Shown: piece by piece, positions 47,787 to 56,608 of the stretch | How the letters are laid out: each line of letters begins with the position of its first letter | Position numbering within the stretch: position 1 is the first letter of the stretch | From: Armatimonadota bacterium | GTDB lineage: Bacteria > Sysuimicrobiota > Sysuimicrobiia > Sysuimicrobiales > Humicultoraceae | Reading direction: 5' to 3' | Assembly (NCBI GenBank): GCA_031081585.1 | Contig: JAVHLY010000014.1 | Location: 1-64,000 of the forward strand | Length of the DNA stretch: 64,000 bases | Notes under the pieces: generated by a model | The model's input: the letters and a program-made list of their open reading frames with translations, nothing else | Told to the model about the DNA's origin: nothing | Database searches by the model: none | Made by a program: the position numbers and the translations under genes

Positions 47787-49121
47787 ATGCGCACCGGCGC
47801 CTCCCGGGCCCTGGGGGAGCAGGTCCGCCGCTGGCGGCGCTGGCTGGTCCCGGGGATCGGGATCAAGCGGTGGCTGGCGGTGGTGGGCGCCGGCATCGTG
47901 GTCCTGAGCGCCGGGGCGGTGGCTGCGGCCGCACTGGAGGTGCCGGCGGCGACGGGGGCGCTGGCGCGGGCCCTCGGCGGGCTGGGCCCATGGGCCTGGC
48001 TCGTCCCCGCCCTGCTGCTTCTGGGCGGAGGGGTCCTGGTGCTCGTGGGCCTGCGCGCCACGCTGCGCTCCATCGACCGCGTCCTCTTCCCCACGGGCCA
48101 GCCCACGCTGGTGGAGGTGCTGCGCCGGCAGCGCACCCGCGGGCGCGGCCCGCGCATCGTGGCGCTGGGCGGCGGCACCGGACTGAGCACGCTGCTGCGC
48201 GGGCTCAAGGCCTACTCCAGCAACATCACCGCCGTGGTGACGGTCTTCGACGACGGCGGCTCCTCGGGCCGGCTGCGCCGCGACCTCGGCGTGCCCCCGC
48301 CCGGGGACATCCGGGACTGCCTGGTGGCGCTGGCGGAGGCGGAGCCGCTCATGACCCGCCTCTTCGAGTACCGCTTCCCGGGGGGAACGCTGGACGGGCA
48401 CGCCCTCGGCAACCTCCTCATCGCCGGCCTCGTGGGCGTGACCGGGGACCTGGAGCAGGCGGTGCGCGAGGCCAGCCGGGTGCTGAACATCCGGGGGCGG
48501 GTCCTGCCGGCCACCGCCCGCGACGTGGTCCTGGTGGCGGAGTTCGCCGACGGCAGCGTGGTGGAGGGCGAGTCGGCCATCCCCCGCGTGCGCAAGCCGA
48601 TCCGGCGCGTGGCCCTGCGGCCGCCGGACGTGCCCGCCCTGCCCGAGGTCCTGGAGGCAATCGGCGAGGCCGACCTGATCCTCATCGGGCCCGGGAGCCT
48701 CTTCACCAGCGTCATCCCCAACCTGCTGGTCCCCGGGATCGCCGACGCGCTGCGCGGGGCCCGGGCGCCGCGCATCTACATCTGCAACGTCATGACCCAG
48801 CCCGGGGAGACCGACGGGTTCACCGCCGTCGACCACGTGCGCGCCCTCGAGGCGGCGGTGGGCGGGCGGGTCTGCACCCACGTGCTGGTGAACACGCAGC
48901 TGCCGCGCAACGCCGAGCTGCTGCGCCGCTACCAGGCGGAGAGCTCCTTCCCGGTCGACCCGGACCTGGAGCCGCTGGCCCGTCTGGGCTACGAGGTGGT
49001 GGCGGCGGCGGTGATCAGCGAAGAGGAGGTCCTCCGCCACGACCCGCGCCGGCTGGCCCGCGCGGTCATGCGCACCGCGGCGTGGGCGGCGCCACGGCGG
49101 AAGCCCATCCCGGCCAGCTGA
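47787..49121 (+). CDS. yvcK: Gluconeogenesis/UDP-GlcNAc factor YvcK (GlmR) with N-terminal membrane segment
   Basis: 444 residues. The YvcK core starts at about residue 120: RIVALGGGTGLSTLLRGLKAYSSNITAVVTVFDDGGSSGRLRRDLGVPPPGDIRDCLVALA, then HALGNLLIAGL and GPGSLFTSVIPNLLVPGI. About 115 extra N-terminal residues include two hydrophobic helices (AVVGAGIVVLSAGAVAAAAL and WLVPALLLLGGGVLVLVGL), so this form should be membrane-anchored, as in some Clostridia and Chloroflexi. Coupled to rapZ. whiA, the usual third gene of this cluster, is missing. Confidence 0.92.
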   Translation: MRTGASRALGEQVRRWRRWLVPGIGIKRWLAVVGAGIVVLSAGAVAAAALEVPAATGALARALGGLGPWAWLVPALLLLGGGVLVLVGLRATLRSIDRVLFPTGQPTLVEVLRRQRTRGRGPRIVALGGGTGLSTLLRGLKAYSSNITAVVTVFDDGGSSGRLRRDLGVPPPGDIRDCLVALAEAEPLMTRLFEYRFPGGTLDGHALGNLLIAGLVGVTGDLEQAVREASRVLNIRGRVLPATARDVVLVAEFADGSVVEGESAIPRVRKPIRRVALRPPDVPALPEVLEAIGEADLILIGPGSLFTSVIPNLLVPGIADALRGARAPRIYICNVMTQPGETDGFTAVDHVRALEAAVGGRVCTHVLVNTQLPRNAELLRRYQAESSFPVDPDLEPLARLGYEVVAAAVISEEEVLRHDPRRLARAVMRTAAWAAPRRKPIPAS

Positions 49122-49129
49122 GCCCCACG

Positions 49130-49148
49130 TCCGCCGGCGCCCGGCGGA
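49130..49148 (+). terminator. GC hairpin between yvcK and the nuo promoter
   Basis: TCCGCCG, 5-nt loop, CGGCGGA, 9 bases after the yvcK stop. No T-run, so a weak or factor-dependent terminator at best. The nuo promoter begins about 55 nt later. Confidence 0.3.
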
Positions 49149-49202
49149 GCGCCACCGTCAGCGAACGCCGTCTGATGCGGCATTCTGGCCGTTCTACGTC
49201 TG

Positions 49203-49232
49203 TTGACAAGCGAAAAAACGCGCCTCTATCAT
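49203..49232 (+). promoter_or_regulatory. Near-consensus promoter of the nuo operon
   Basis: TTGACA (49203-49208), 18-bp spacer that includes an A-run (AAAAAA), TATCAT (49227-49232). The -35 is perfect. Predicted start near 49239, about 23 nt before the nuoA ATG, whose GGAGAG Shine-Dalgarno sequence lies in the leader. One of the strongest promoter matches in the window. Confidence 0.8.
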
Positions 49233-49261
49233 GGGCCGGGCGCGCTGGTCTGGAGAGCTGG

Positions 49262-49621
49262 ATGGTCCTCGTCGATTGGCTCCACGTGGCGGTCTTCGCG
49301 GTCGTCGGGACGCTCATGGCGGCCCTCCCGCTGGCCGTCGTCTGGTTGCTGGCCCCCCGCGCCCCGCATCCCCAGAAGCGCCTCACCTACGAGTCCGGCG
49401 TCGTCCCCTTCGGCCAGGCCTGGGCGCAGTTCAACGTCCGCTACTACCTCTTTGCCCTCGCCTTCGTCCTCTTCGAGGTGGAGGTCATCTACCTCTTCCC
49501 CTGGGCCGTGGTCTTCCGCCGCCTGGGCATGTTCGCCTTCGTCGAGGCGGCGCTCTTCATCGTCATCCTCGGGTTGGGCCTGCTCTACGCCTGGCGCACC
49601 GGCGCCCTGGAGTGGACCTAG
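49262..49621 (+). CDS. nuoA: NADH-quinone oxidoreductase subunit A
   Basis: 119 residues, three membrane helices. LTYESGVVPFGQAWAQFNVRYYLFALAFVLFEVEVIYLFPWAV is the NuoA signature, including the flexible loop near the quinone site and the Glu residues of helix 2. The stop shares a base with the nuoH start, so nuoH follows where nuoB would normally be. Confidence 0.96.
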   Translation: MVLVDWLHVAVFAVVGTLMAALPLAVVWLLAPRAPHPQKRLTYESGVVPFGQAWAQFNVRYYLFALAFVLFEVEVIYLFPWAVVFRRLGMFAFVEAALFIVILGLGLLYAWRTGALEWT

Positions 49622-50646
49622 TGCCGGCGGTCGCCTGGGGCCTGGAGATCCTGCGGGCCACCCTGGCCACGGTGCTGCTCTTCACCTTCCTGGCCGTGGT
49701 GGCGGCGATGTTCGGGGTGTTGGCGGAGCGGAAGATCAGCGGCTGGATCCAGTCGCGCCTGGGTCCCAAGCACGTGGGGCCGCAGGGGCTGCTGCAGACG
49801 GTGGCGGACACGGTCAAGCTCCTGCAGAAAGAGCACGTCACCCCGGTGAACGCCGACCCCGTGGCCTTCAACGTCGCGCCGCTCCTCGTCCCCGTGGCCG
49901 CGCTCCTGGCCTGGATCGTCATCCCGCTGGGCGTGCCCTTCGGCGTGCTGCTCATCGGCCGCGACCTCAACATCGGCCTGCTCTTCTTCGTGGCCATGAC
50001 CTCGCTCATCGTCATCGGCGTCCTGCTGGGCGGGTGGGCCTCCAACAACAAGTACTCGCTGCTGGGGGCGCTGCGCTCCGCCTCCCAGATGGTCTCCTAC
50101 GAGATCCCGCTGGCCCTGGCGCTGCTGACGCCCATCATGCTGGCCGGCACGCTCTCCACGGTGGCGATCGTGGACGCCCAGCGCGGCGGCTTCCTGGGGG
50201 TGGGGCGCTGGTTCCTCTTCGGGGGCGGACACGGGCTGGGCGGGGTGGTCGTGGGGGTGCTGGCCTTCGCCATCTTCGTGGCCGCGGCCACCGCCGAGAC
50301 CTTCCGCACGCCCTTCGACCTGCCGGAGGCAGAGTCGGAGCTCGTGGCCGGCTACTTCTCCGAGTACACGGGGATGCGCTTCGCCCTCTTCCAGCTGGGG
50401 GAGTACGGGGAGCTCTTCGCCATGGCGGCGCTGAGCAGCCTCCTCTTCCTGGGCGGCTGGCACGGTCCCGGCTTCACCAGCACGCTGTGGCTCTTCGTGA
50501 AGCTCTTGGCCATGGTCTTCTTCCTCATGTGGGTGCGCTGGACCTACCCGCGGCTGCGGCTGGACCAGCTGCTCAACTTCACCTGGAAGGGGCTCCTGCC
50601 CCTGGCCCTGCTGAACGTGCTGCTCACCGGCTGGGTGCTGGTCTAG
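49621..50646 (+). CDS. nuoH: NADH-quinone oxidoreductase subunit H
   Basis: 341 residues. ERKISGWIQSRLGPKHVGPQGLLQTVADTVKLLQKE and AETFRTPFDLPEAESELVAGYFSEYTGMRFALFQLGEY form the E-channel/quinone-cavity loops of NuoH. KLLAMVFFLMWVRWTYPRLRLDQLL ends the protein. Normally contacts NuoB and NuoD, which are not encoded here. GTG start. Confidence 0.96.
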   Translation: MPAVAWGLEILRATLATVLLFTFLAVVAAMFGVLAERKISGWIQSRLGPKHVGPQGLLQTVADTVKLLQKEHVTPVNADPVAFNVAPLLVPVAALLAWIVIPLGVPFGVLLIGRDLNIGLLFFVAMTSLIVIGVLLGGWASNNKYSLLGALRSASQMVSYEIPLALALLTPIMLAGTLSTVAIVDAQRGGFLGVGRWFLFGGGHGLGGVVVGVLAFAIFVAAATAETFRTPFDLPEAESELVAGYFSEYTGMRFALFQLGEYGELFAMAALSSLLFLGGWHGPGFTSTLWLFVKLLAMVFFLMWVRWTYPRLRLDQLLNFTWKGLLPLALLNVLLTGWVLV

Positions 50647-50649
50647 GTC

Positions 50650-51141
50650 ATGGGGGAGCTCGTCGCCTTCCTGGTCCTGGCGGCCCTCACGCTGCTGCCG
50701 GCGGTGGTCGTCGTCACCAGCCGCAACCTGGTGCGGGCGGCCATGGCCCTCATCCCCTCGCTGCTGGGGGTCACCGGCCTCTTCGTCCTCCTGCAGGCGG
50801 AGTTCGTGGCCGGCATCCAGGTGCTCATCTACGCCGGGGCCATCGCCGTGCTCATCCTCTTCGTCATCATGCTCACGGAAGGGGGGACCGGGCTGGCGGT
50901 GCGCCAGGTGAATACCCAGCGCTGGCCGGGGCTGGCCGCCGCCGCCGGCTTCGTGGCAGCGCTGGTGATCGTGCTCGTGCGGACGCCCTGGCCGGCCGGG
51001 TCGGGGACGCTGCCGGCCGGCACCACTGCCGCCGTGGGGGAGGCCTTCCTTACCGAGTTCGTCCTGGCCTTCGAGGTCAGCAGCCTGGTGCTGCTCGTCT
51101 CGCTGGTGGGCGCGCTCGTCATCGCCCGGCGGGAGCCCTGA
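50650..51141 (+). CDS. nuoJ: NADH-quinone oxidoreductase subunit J
   Basis: 163 residues, five helices. NLVRAAMALIPSLLGVTGLFVLLQAEFVAGIQVLIYAGAIAVLILFVIML contains the helix-3 pi-bulge and Tyr of NuoJ. It follows nuoH directly; nuoI, usually between them, is absent. Confidence 0.95.
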   Translation: MGELVAFLVLAALTLLPAVVVVTSRNLVRAAMALIPSLLGVTGLFVLLQAEFVAGIQVLIYAGAIAVLILFVIMLTEGGTGLAVRQVNTQRWPGLAAAAGFVAALVIVLVRTPWPAGSGTLPAGTTAAVGEAFLTEFVLAFEVSSLVLLVSLVGALVIARREP

Positions 51142-51142
51142 G

Positions 51143-51454
51143 ATGCGGGTGGGGCTGGAGCACTACCTGGTCGTGAGCGCCGTGCTCTTCGGGCTGGGGC
51201 TCTACGGGGTGCTCAGCCGGCGCAACGCCGTGGCCATCCTCATGGGCATCGAGCTGATGCTCAACGCCGCCAACGTGAACCTCGTGGCCATGAACCGTTA
51301 CGTGGCTCCGGGGGCGGTGGCCGGGCACGTCTTCGCCCTCGTCATCATCACGCTGGCGGCGTGCGAGGCGGCCGTGGGACTGGCCCTGGTGCTGGCGGCC
51401 TACCGCACCCTGGAGACCATCCACGTCGACGAGATCAACGTGATGAAGTGGTGA
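51143..51454 (+). CDS. nuoK: NADH-quinone oxidoreductase subunit K
   Basis: 103 residues, three helices. The two essential glutamates of the proton path are present: MGIELMLNAANVNLVA and ACEAAVGLALVLA. One base after nuoJ. Confidence 0.96.
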   Translation: MRVGLEHYLVVSAVLFGLGLYGVLSRRNAVAILMGIELMLNAANVNLVAMNRYVAPGAVAGHVFALVIITLAACEAAVGLALVLAAYRTLETIHVDEINVMKW

Positions 51455-51473
51455 GCCCGCCGGAGGGACGCCC

Positions 51474-53396
51474 GTGAGCCTGGTCTGGCTGGTCCCGCTG
51501 CTCCCCTTCCTGGCCTGCGGGCTGATCCTGGCCCGGGGCCGCCGCCTGCCCGGGCAGGGCGCCTACGTGGCCGTCGGGGCCATGCTCCTGGCCACGGTGG
51601 GCGGGGTGATCCTCTTCGGGCGGGTGCTGGCCCACCAGGAGGTGCACCAGCGGGTGACCTGGGCGGTGCTGGGCGGGCAGCCGGTGGCCCTGGGGCTGCA
51701 GGTGGACCCGCTCGCCGCCGTGATGGTGCTCATCGTCACCGTGGTCGGGTCGCTGATCTTCATCTACTCCATCGGCTACATGCACGGCGACCCGCGCTAC
51801 CCGCGCTTCTTCGCCTACCTCTCCCTCTTCGCCGGGGCGATGCTCCTGCTGGTGCTGGCGGACAACTTCCTCTTCCTCTTCGCCGGGTGGGAGCTCGTGG
51901 GGCTGGGGTCCTACCTGCTCATCGGCTTCTGGTTCGAGCGCCCGGCGGCGGCGCGGGCGGCGGTCAAGGCCTTCGTCACCACCCGCGTGGGCGACCTCTT
52001 CTTCTTCCTCGGCATCCTGCTGGTCTTCGCCACGGTCGGCAGCCTCGGCTTCGCCGAGACCTTCCGGGCCGTGGAGGCGGGGCGCCTGGCGGGCCCCACG
52101 CTGCTCCTGGCGGCGCTGTGTCTCTTCGGCGGGGCGGTGGGGAAGTCGGCGCAGATCCCCCTGCACGTCTGGCTCCCCGACGCCATGGAGGGCCCCACGC
52201 CGGTCTCGGCCCTCATCCACGCCGCCACCATGGTGGCGGCGGGCGTCTACCTGGTGGCGCGGCTGTTCGGGCTCTTCTTCGCCACCGCCGACCACCAGGC
52301 CCTCGCCGTGGTGGGCTGGGTGGGGGGGATCACCGCCTTCCTGGCGGCGACCATGGCGCTGGTCCAGGACGACATCAAGCGCGTGCTGGCCTACTCGACC
52401 ATGAGCCAGCTCGGCTACATGTTCCTCGGGTTGGGCGTGCTGGGCTACACCGCGGCCGTTTTCCACCTGCTGACCCACGCCTTCTTCAAGGCGCTGCTCT
52501 TCCTGGCCGCGGGCAGCGTCATCCACGCCATGCACACCAACGACATCAAGGCCATGGGCGGGCTCGCCCGCGTGATGCCCTCCACCTACTGGACCTTCCT
52601 CGTCGGCACGCTGGCGCTGGCCGGGATCTTCCCCTTCGCCGGCTTCTGGTCGAAGGACGAGATCCTGCTGGAGGCCTTCCACCACCACCGCCCGCTCTTC
52701 GTCCTGGGGCTGGTCACGGCGGCCCTCACCGCCTTCTACATGCTGCGCGTGGTCTTCTACACCTTCACGGGGCGACCGCGCTGGGCGGGGCACGTCCACC
52801 CGCACGAGAGCCCGCCGGTGATGACGGTCCCGCTGTGGGTGCTGGCCGCCGCCTCGGCCACGATCGGGCTCGTGGGGGTGCCTGCGCTGGGCAACCCCTT
52901 CCACGCCTTCGTGCACGCCGAGGGGGTGGAGGTGGCGCCGTTCAGCCTGACCGTGGCGCTGCTCGGCACCGCGGCGGCGCTGCTGGGGATCGCCGCGGCG
53001 GCGGCGGTCTACCACTTCCGCTGGGTGAGCGCGGCGCAGCTGCGCCGGGCGCTCGGCCCGGTGGTCACCCTGCTGGAGCACCGGTACTACGTGGACGAGC
53101 TCTACCAGGCCGCCGTGGTCCGCCCGGTGCTGTGGGTGGGGCGGGCGCTGCGCACCTTCGACCTCTACGTCATCGACGGGCTGGTGAACCTGGTGGGGGT
53201 GGTGGTCGTGGCCCTGGCCCGCCTCTACCGGCTGGTCGACCTCTACGTGGTGGACGGGCTGGTCAACCTGCTCGGCTGGACGGCGGCGCGGCTGGGCGCG
53301 GCCCTGCGCGTCGTGCAGACCGGCCGGGCGGAGAACTACCTGCTGGTCATCGCCCTGGGGGTGATCGCCATCGTCATCGGGGGGCTGCTGCGATGA
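51474..53396 (+). CDS. nuoL: NADH-quinone oxidoreductase subunit L
   Basis: 640 residues, antiporter-like. Key residues of the proton path: the Glu in FLFAGWELVGLGSYLLIGFW, the Lys in VGKSAQIPLHVWLPDAMEGPTPVSALIHAATM and the Lys in AFFKALLFLAAGS. The C-terminus has a tandem duplication of a 26-residue unit (DLYVIDGLVNLVG and DLYVVDGLVNLLG). GTG start. Distal proton-pumping subunit. Confidence 0.96.
   Translation: MSLVWLVPLLPFLACGLILARGRRLPGQGAYVAVGAMLLATVGGVILFGRVLAHQEVHQRVTWAVLGGQPVALGLQVDPLAAVMVLIVTVVGSLIFIYSIGYMHGDPRYPRFFAYLSLFAGAMLLLVLADNFLFLFAGWELVGLGSYLLIGFWFERPAAARAAVKAFVTTRVGDLFFFLGILLVFATVGSLGFAETFRAVEAGRLAGPTLLLAALCLFGGAVGKSAQIPLHVWLPDAMEGPTPVSALIHAATMVAAGVYLVARLFGLFFATADHQALAVVGWVGGITAFLAATMALVQDDIKRVLAYSTMSQLGYMFLGLGVLGYTAAVFHLLTHAFFKALLFLAAGSVIHAMHTNDIKAMGGLARVMPSTYWTFLVGTLALAGIFPFAGFWSKDEILLEAFHHHRPLFVLGLVTAALTAFYMLRVVFYTFTGRPRWAGHVHPHESPPVMTVPLWVLAAASATIGLVGVPALGNPFHAFVHAEGVEVAPFSLTVALLGTAAALLGIAAAAAVYHFRWVSAAQLRRALGPVVTLLEHRYYVDELYQAAVVRPVLWVGRALRTFDLYVIDGLVNLVGVVVVALARLYRLVDLYVVDGLVNLLGWTAARLGAALRVVQTGRAENYLLVIALGVIAIVIGGLLR
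53160..53315 (+). repeat. In-frame tandem duplication inside nuoL
   Basis: Two 78-bp units (codons 563-588 and 589-614). The first 13 residues of each are almost the same, DLYV(I/V)DGLVNL(V/L)G, and the rest diverged. Related NuoL proteins carry the VDGLVN element once near the C-terminus. Confidence 0.75.
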
Positions 53397-53454
53397 GTCA
53401 GGTCCAGACCGCGGGGCCGTCGACGCGTCGGCGGGCGGGGCTCGAGGTGAGGGG

Positions 53455-54966
53455 ATGACCGGGGAGACGCTCCTCACCCTGACCCTCTTCCTCCCGCTGG
53501 CCGGCGGCGTCGTCCTGCTGCTCCTGCCGCGCACCGCCGTGGAGGCCATCCGCCTCGTGGCGCTGGTGGCGGCCGCCCTCTCCACGGCCCTCTCCCTCCT
53601 CCTGCTGGGGCCGTTCGAGGCCGGGCGGCCGGGCTTCCAGCTCGTCACCGACGTCCCCTGGATCCCCGCCATCGGCGTGGGCTACCGCGTGGGCGTGGAC
53701 GGGCTGAGCCTGCCGCTGGTGATCCTCACCGGGGTGCTCACCGTCCTCTCCATCGTCTACTCCTGGCGGGTGGAGGTGCGGGTGAAGGAGTACATGTTCC
53801 TCTTCCTCCTCCTGCAGACGGCCATGGTGGGGGTCTTCGTGGCCCTGGACCTCTTCCTGTTCTTCATCGTCTGGGAGCTGACCATCGTGCCGATGTACTT
53901 CCTCATCGGCATCTGGGGCGGGCCGCGCAAGGAGTACGCCGCCATCAAGTTCTTCCTCTACACGCTGGTGGGCTCGCTGGCCATGCTCGTGGGCATCCTG
54001 CTCTTCTACCTGCACGCCGACCCGCGTACCTTCGACCTCCGGCAGCTCATCCAGCAGCGCCCCCTGGCCGGAGACCTCCGGCTGGCCCAGGTGGCCTTCT
54101 GGGGGTTCTTCCTCTCCTTCGCCATCAAGGTGCCCATGTGGCCCTTCCACACCTGGCTGCCCGACGCCCACGTGGAGGCGCCCACCGCCGGCTCCGTCAT
54201 CCTGGCCGGGGTGCTGCTGAAGCTGGGCACCTACGGCTTCGTGCGCTACAGCTTGGGTCTCTTCCCGGAGGTCTTCCGGCAGTTCGCCGTGCCCATCGCC
54301 ATCCTGGCCCTGCTCGGGATCGTCTACGGGGTGCTGGTGGCCATGGCCCAGCGCGACCTGAAGAAGCTCGTGGCCTACTCCAGCGTGAACCACATGGGCT
54401 TCGTCATGCTGGGCACGGCGGCCGCGGCCTACGCCTACGGCCGTCCCGAGCTGGCCCGCTGGGCCGCCATCGCCCTGAACGGCGCCGTCTACGAGATGCT
54501 GGCCCACGGGGTCATTACCGGGGCGCTCTTCCTCATCGTCGGCGTCATCTACGACTACCGGACGCACACGCGCGGCGTGGACGACTTCGGGGGGCTGTGG
54601 CACCTGCTACCCGCCTACAGCGGGGTCTCGGTTCTGGCGATGCTGGCCTCGCTGGGGCTGCCCGGCCTCATGGGCTTCGTGGCCGAGTTCCTCATCTTCC
54701 TGGGGGCCTTCGGCATCTTCCCGGCCATCGCCGCGGTGGGGCTCCTCGGCATCGTCCTCAACGCCGGGATGTTCCTGTGGACCATCCGCCGGGTCTTCAC
54801 CGGCCCGGTGAACGAGCGCTGGCGCGGGCTGCCCGACCTGGACGCCCGGGAGTGGCTGGCGCTGGCCCCGCTGGCGGCGCTGATGCTGATCTTCGGCCTC
54901 TTCCCGCGGCCGCTGCTCGACCTCATCGACGTGGCCATGACCGGATTGGTGACGGCGCTGCGGTGA
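53455..54966 (+). CDS. nuoM: NADH-quinone oxidoreductase subunit M
   Basis: 503 residues, antiporter-like. Glu in FFIVWELTIVPMYFLIGIWGG, Lys in FAIKVPMWPFHTWLPDAHVEAPTAGSVILAGVLLKLGTYG, and AQRDLKKLVAYSSVNHMGFV. ATG with GAGGGG upstream; 58-nt gap after nuoL holds no other feature. Confidence 0.96.
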   Translation: MTGETLLTLTLFLPLAGGVVLLLLPRTAVEAIRLVALVAAALSTALSLLLLGPFEAGRPGFQLVTDVPWIPAIGVGYRVGVDGLSLPLVILTGVLTVLSIVYSWRVEVRVKEYMFLFLLLQTAMVGVFVALDLFLFFIVWELTIVPMYFLIGIWGGPRKEYAAIKFFLYTLVGSLAMLVGILLFYLHADPRTFDLRQLIQQRPLAGDLRLAQVAFWGFFLSFAIKVPMWPFHTWLPDAHVEAPTAGSVILAGVLLKLGTYGFVRYSLGLFPEVFRQFAVPIAILALLGIVYGVLVAMAQRDLKKLVAYSSVNHMGFVMLGTAAAAYAYGRPELARWAAIALNGAVYEMLAHGVITGALFLIVGVIYDYRTHTRGVDDFGGLWHLLPAYSGVSVLAMLASLGLPGLMGFVAEFLIFLGAFGIFPAIAAVGLLGIVLNAGMFLWTIRRVFTGPVNERWRGLPDLDAREWLALAPLAALMLIFGLFPRPLLDLIDVAMTGLVTALR

Positions 54967-55039
54967 GGGGCTCGGCGCTGCACGGCACGCGGGGGCGGGC
55001 GGGCGTAGGGGGCGGCGGCGCGCCGTCCCGGGAGCGGGC

Positions 55040-56527
55040 GTGATGCCGCCGGCCGCCGACCTCTGGGCGCTGCTGCCCGAGTTCTGGGTGACCGGGCTCG
55101 GCCTGCTCCTGCTGGTGCTGGCCGCGGTCGTGCCGGCCCGCCAGGCCAACCTGGTCGGCTGGGTGGCGGCGGCGGGCCTGCTCCTCGGCCTGATCCCCAC
55201 CTGGGGGCTGATCGAGACCCTGGGCGGGCCGGGACGGCTGGTCCTGGCTCAGACCTACGCCGTCGACGGCTTCGCCGTCTTCTTCAAGGTCCTCGTCCTG
55301 GTGAGCAGCGCGCTGGTCGTGCTGGCGGCGGTGGACTACTTCCGCAGCCCCGGCGAGCCTGCGCCGGCGGCGGCGCCCGGGACGCCCTTCGAGGCCGAGG
55401 TCTACGTCCTGATCGTCTTCGCCGCCCTGGCCTTCATCCTCATGGCCGCCAGCGCCGACCTGGTGGTGCTGGCGTTGGCCATCGAGTTCGCCAGCCTGGC
55501 CTCCTACGTGCTGGCCGGCTACCTGAAGGGGCACCCGAAGAGCCACGAGGCCGGGCTGAAGTACTTCCTCTACGGCGCGGCCGCCTCGGCGACGATGTTC
55601 TACGGTTTCTCCGTCCTCTACGGCCTGGCCGGGTCCACCAACCTCTACACCATCGCCGAGCGGGTGCGCGGAGGGCCGCAGCCGGCGCTCGTGCTGTCGC
55701 TGGCGCTCATGCTGGCCGGCTTCGGCTTCAAGGTGGCCATGGTCCCCTTCCACCAGTGGACCCCGGACGTCTACGAGGGGTCTCCCACGCCGGTGGCGGC
55801 CTTCCTCTCCGTCGCCTCCAAGGCGGCCGGCTTCGCCGTGCTCCTGCGGGTCGTGGCAGTGGCCATCGCGCCCAGCGGCTTGGACTGGGTGAGCCTGGTG
55901 GCGGCGCTGTCGGCGGTCTCCATGGTATTGGGCAACCTCCTGGCGCTCCCCCAGCGCAACATCAAGCGCATGCTCGCCTACTCCACCGTCTCCCACGCCG
56001 GCTTCCTGCTCATGGGGGTGGCGGGGTTTGGCGGGGACCTCGGCAACCTGGGCCTCTTGGTCTACCTCTTCGCCTACCTCTTCTCCAACCTGGGGGCGTT
56101 CTTCGTGGCCTCCCTCATCGGGACGCAGCTGGGCTCCGACGACATCCCCGACTACGCCGGGCTGAGCCAGCGCGCCCCCGTCCTGGCGTTCCTCATGGCC
56201 CTCTTCATGCTCTCCCTCACCGGGATCCCGCCCACCGCCGTCTTCTTCGGCAAGCTCTACGTCTTCGGGGCGGTCCTGGAGCGCAGCCCCCAGCTCCTCT
56301 GGCTGGTGGCGGTGGGCGTGGTGAGCAGCGTCATCGCCCTGTACTACTACGTGAGCGTCATCCGGGCGATGTACCTGCTGCCGCCGCGCGACCCCACCCC
56401 GGTGCGGGAGCCGGTGGCGCTCGGGGCGGCGCTGTGGGTGGCGGCGCTGGGGACCCTGGTGGTGGGCCTGTGGCCCCAGCCGGTGATCGATCTGGCGCGC
56501 ACGGCAGTCTTGTTGCTGCGCCTGTAG
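55040..56527 (+). CDS. nuoN: NADH-quinone oxidoreductase subunit N
   Basis: 495 residues. LVVLALAIEFASLASYVLAGYLKGHPKSHEAGLKYFLYGAAASATMFYG and FGFKVAMVPFHQWTPDVYEGSPTPVAAFLSVASKAAGFAVLLR are the NuoN proton-path segments. GTG 55040 (ATG 55043 next codon). Last gene of the membrane-arm operon. Confidence 0.96.
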   Translation: MMPPAADLWALLPEFWVTGLGLLLLVLAAVVPARQANLVGWVAAAGLLLGLIPTWGLIETLGGPGRLVLAQTYAVDGFAVFFKVLVLVSSALVVLAAVDYFRSPGEPAPAAAPGTPFEAEVYVLIVFAALAFILMAASADLVVLALAIEFASLASYVLAGYLKGHPKSHEAGLKYFLYGAAASATMFYGFSVLYGLAGSTNLYTIAERVRGGPQPALVLSLALMLAGFGFKVAMVPFHQWTPDVYEGSPTPVAAFLSVASKAAGFAVLLRVVAVAIAPSGLDWVSLVAALSAVSMVLGNLLALPQRNIKRMLAYSTVSHAGFLLMGVAGFGGDLGNLGLLVYLFAYLFSNLGAFFVASLIGTQLGSDDIPDYAGLSQRAPVLAFLMALFMLSLTGIPPTAVFFGKLYVFGAVLERSPQLLWLVAVGVVSSVIALYYYVSVIRAMYLLPPRDPTPVREPVALGAALWVAALGTLVVGLWPQPVIDLARTAVLLLRL

Positions 56528-56541
56528 CGGTCTGCTATCAT
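56513..56541 (+). promoter_or_regulatory. Possible promoter of the V/A-ATPase operon
   Basis: TTGCTG (56513-56518), 17-bp spacer, TATCAT (56536-56541), the same -10 as at the nuo promoter. It overlaps the nuoN stop codon. Start near 56548 would give a leader of about 220 nt. Confidence 0.45.
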
Positions 56542-56563
56542 GACCCCGGTCTCCGGCCGCCCC

Positions 56564-56608
56564 GGGAGCGCGCTCCCAGGGCGTTTCGGATGTCAAGAGG
56601 CCCTTTTT
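56564..56608 (+). terminator. Tandem hairpins with T-run ahead of the ATPase operon
   Basis: GGGAGCG/CGCTCCC is a perfect 14-bp palindrome (56564-56577). It is followed by AGGGC (56578) pairing with GCCCT (56600-56604), whose last base begins a TTTTT run. This can serve as terminator for nuo or, if the promoter at 56513 is used, as a leader attenuator. The remaining leader to 56766 shows no gene. Confidence 0.5.
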
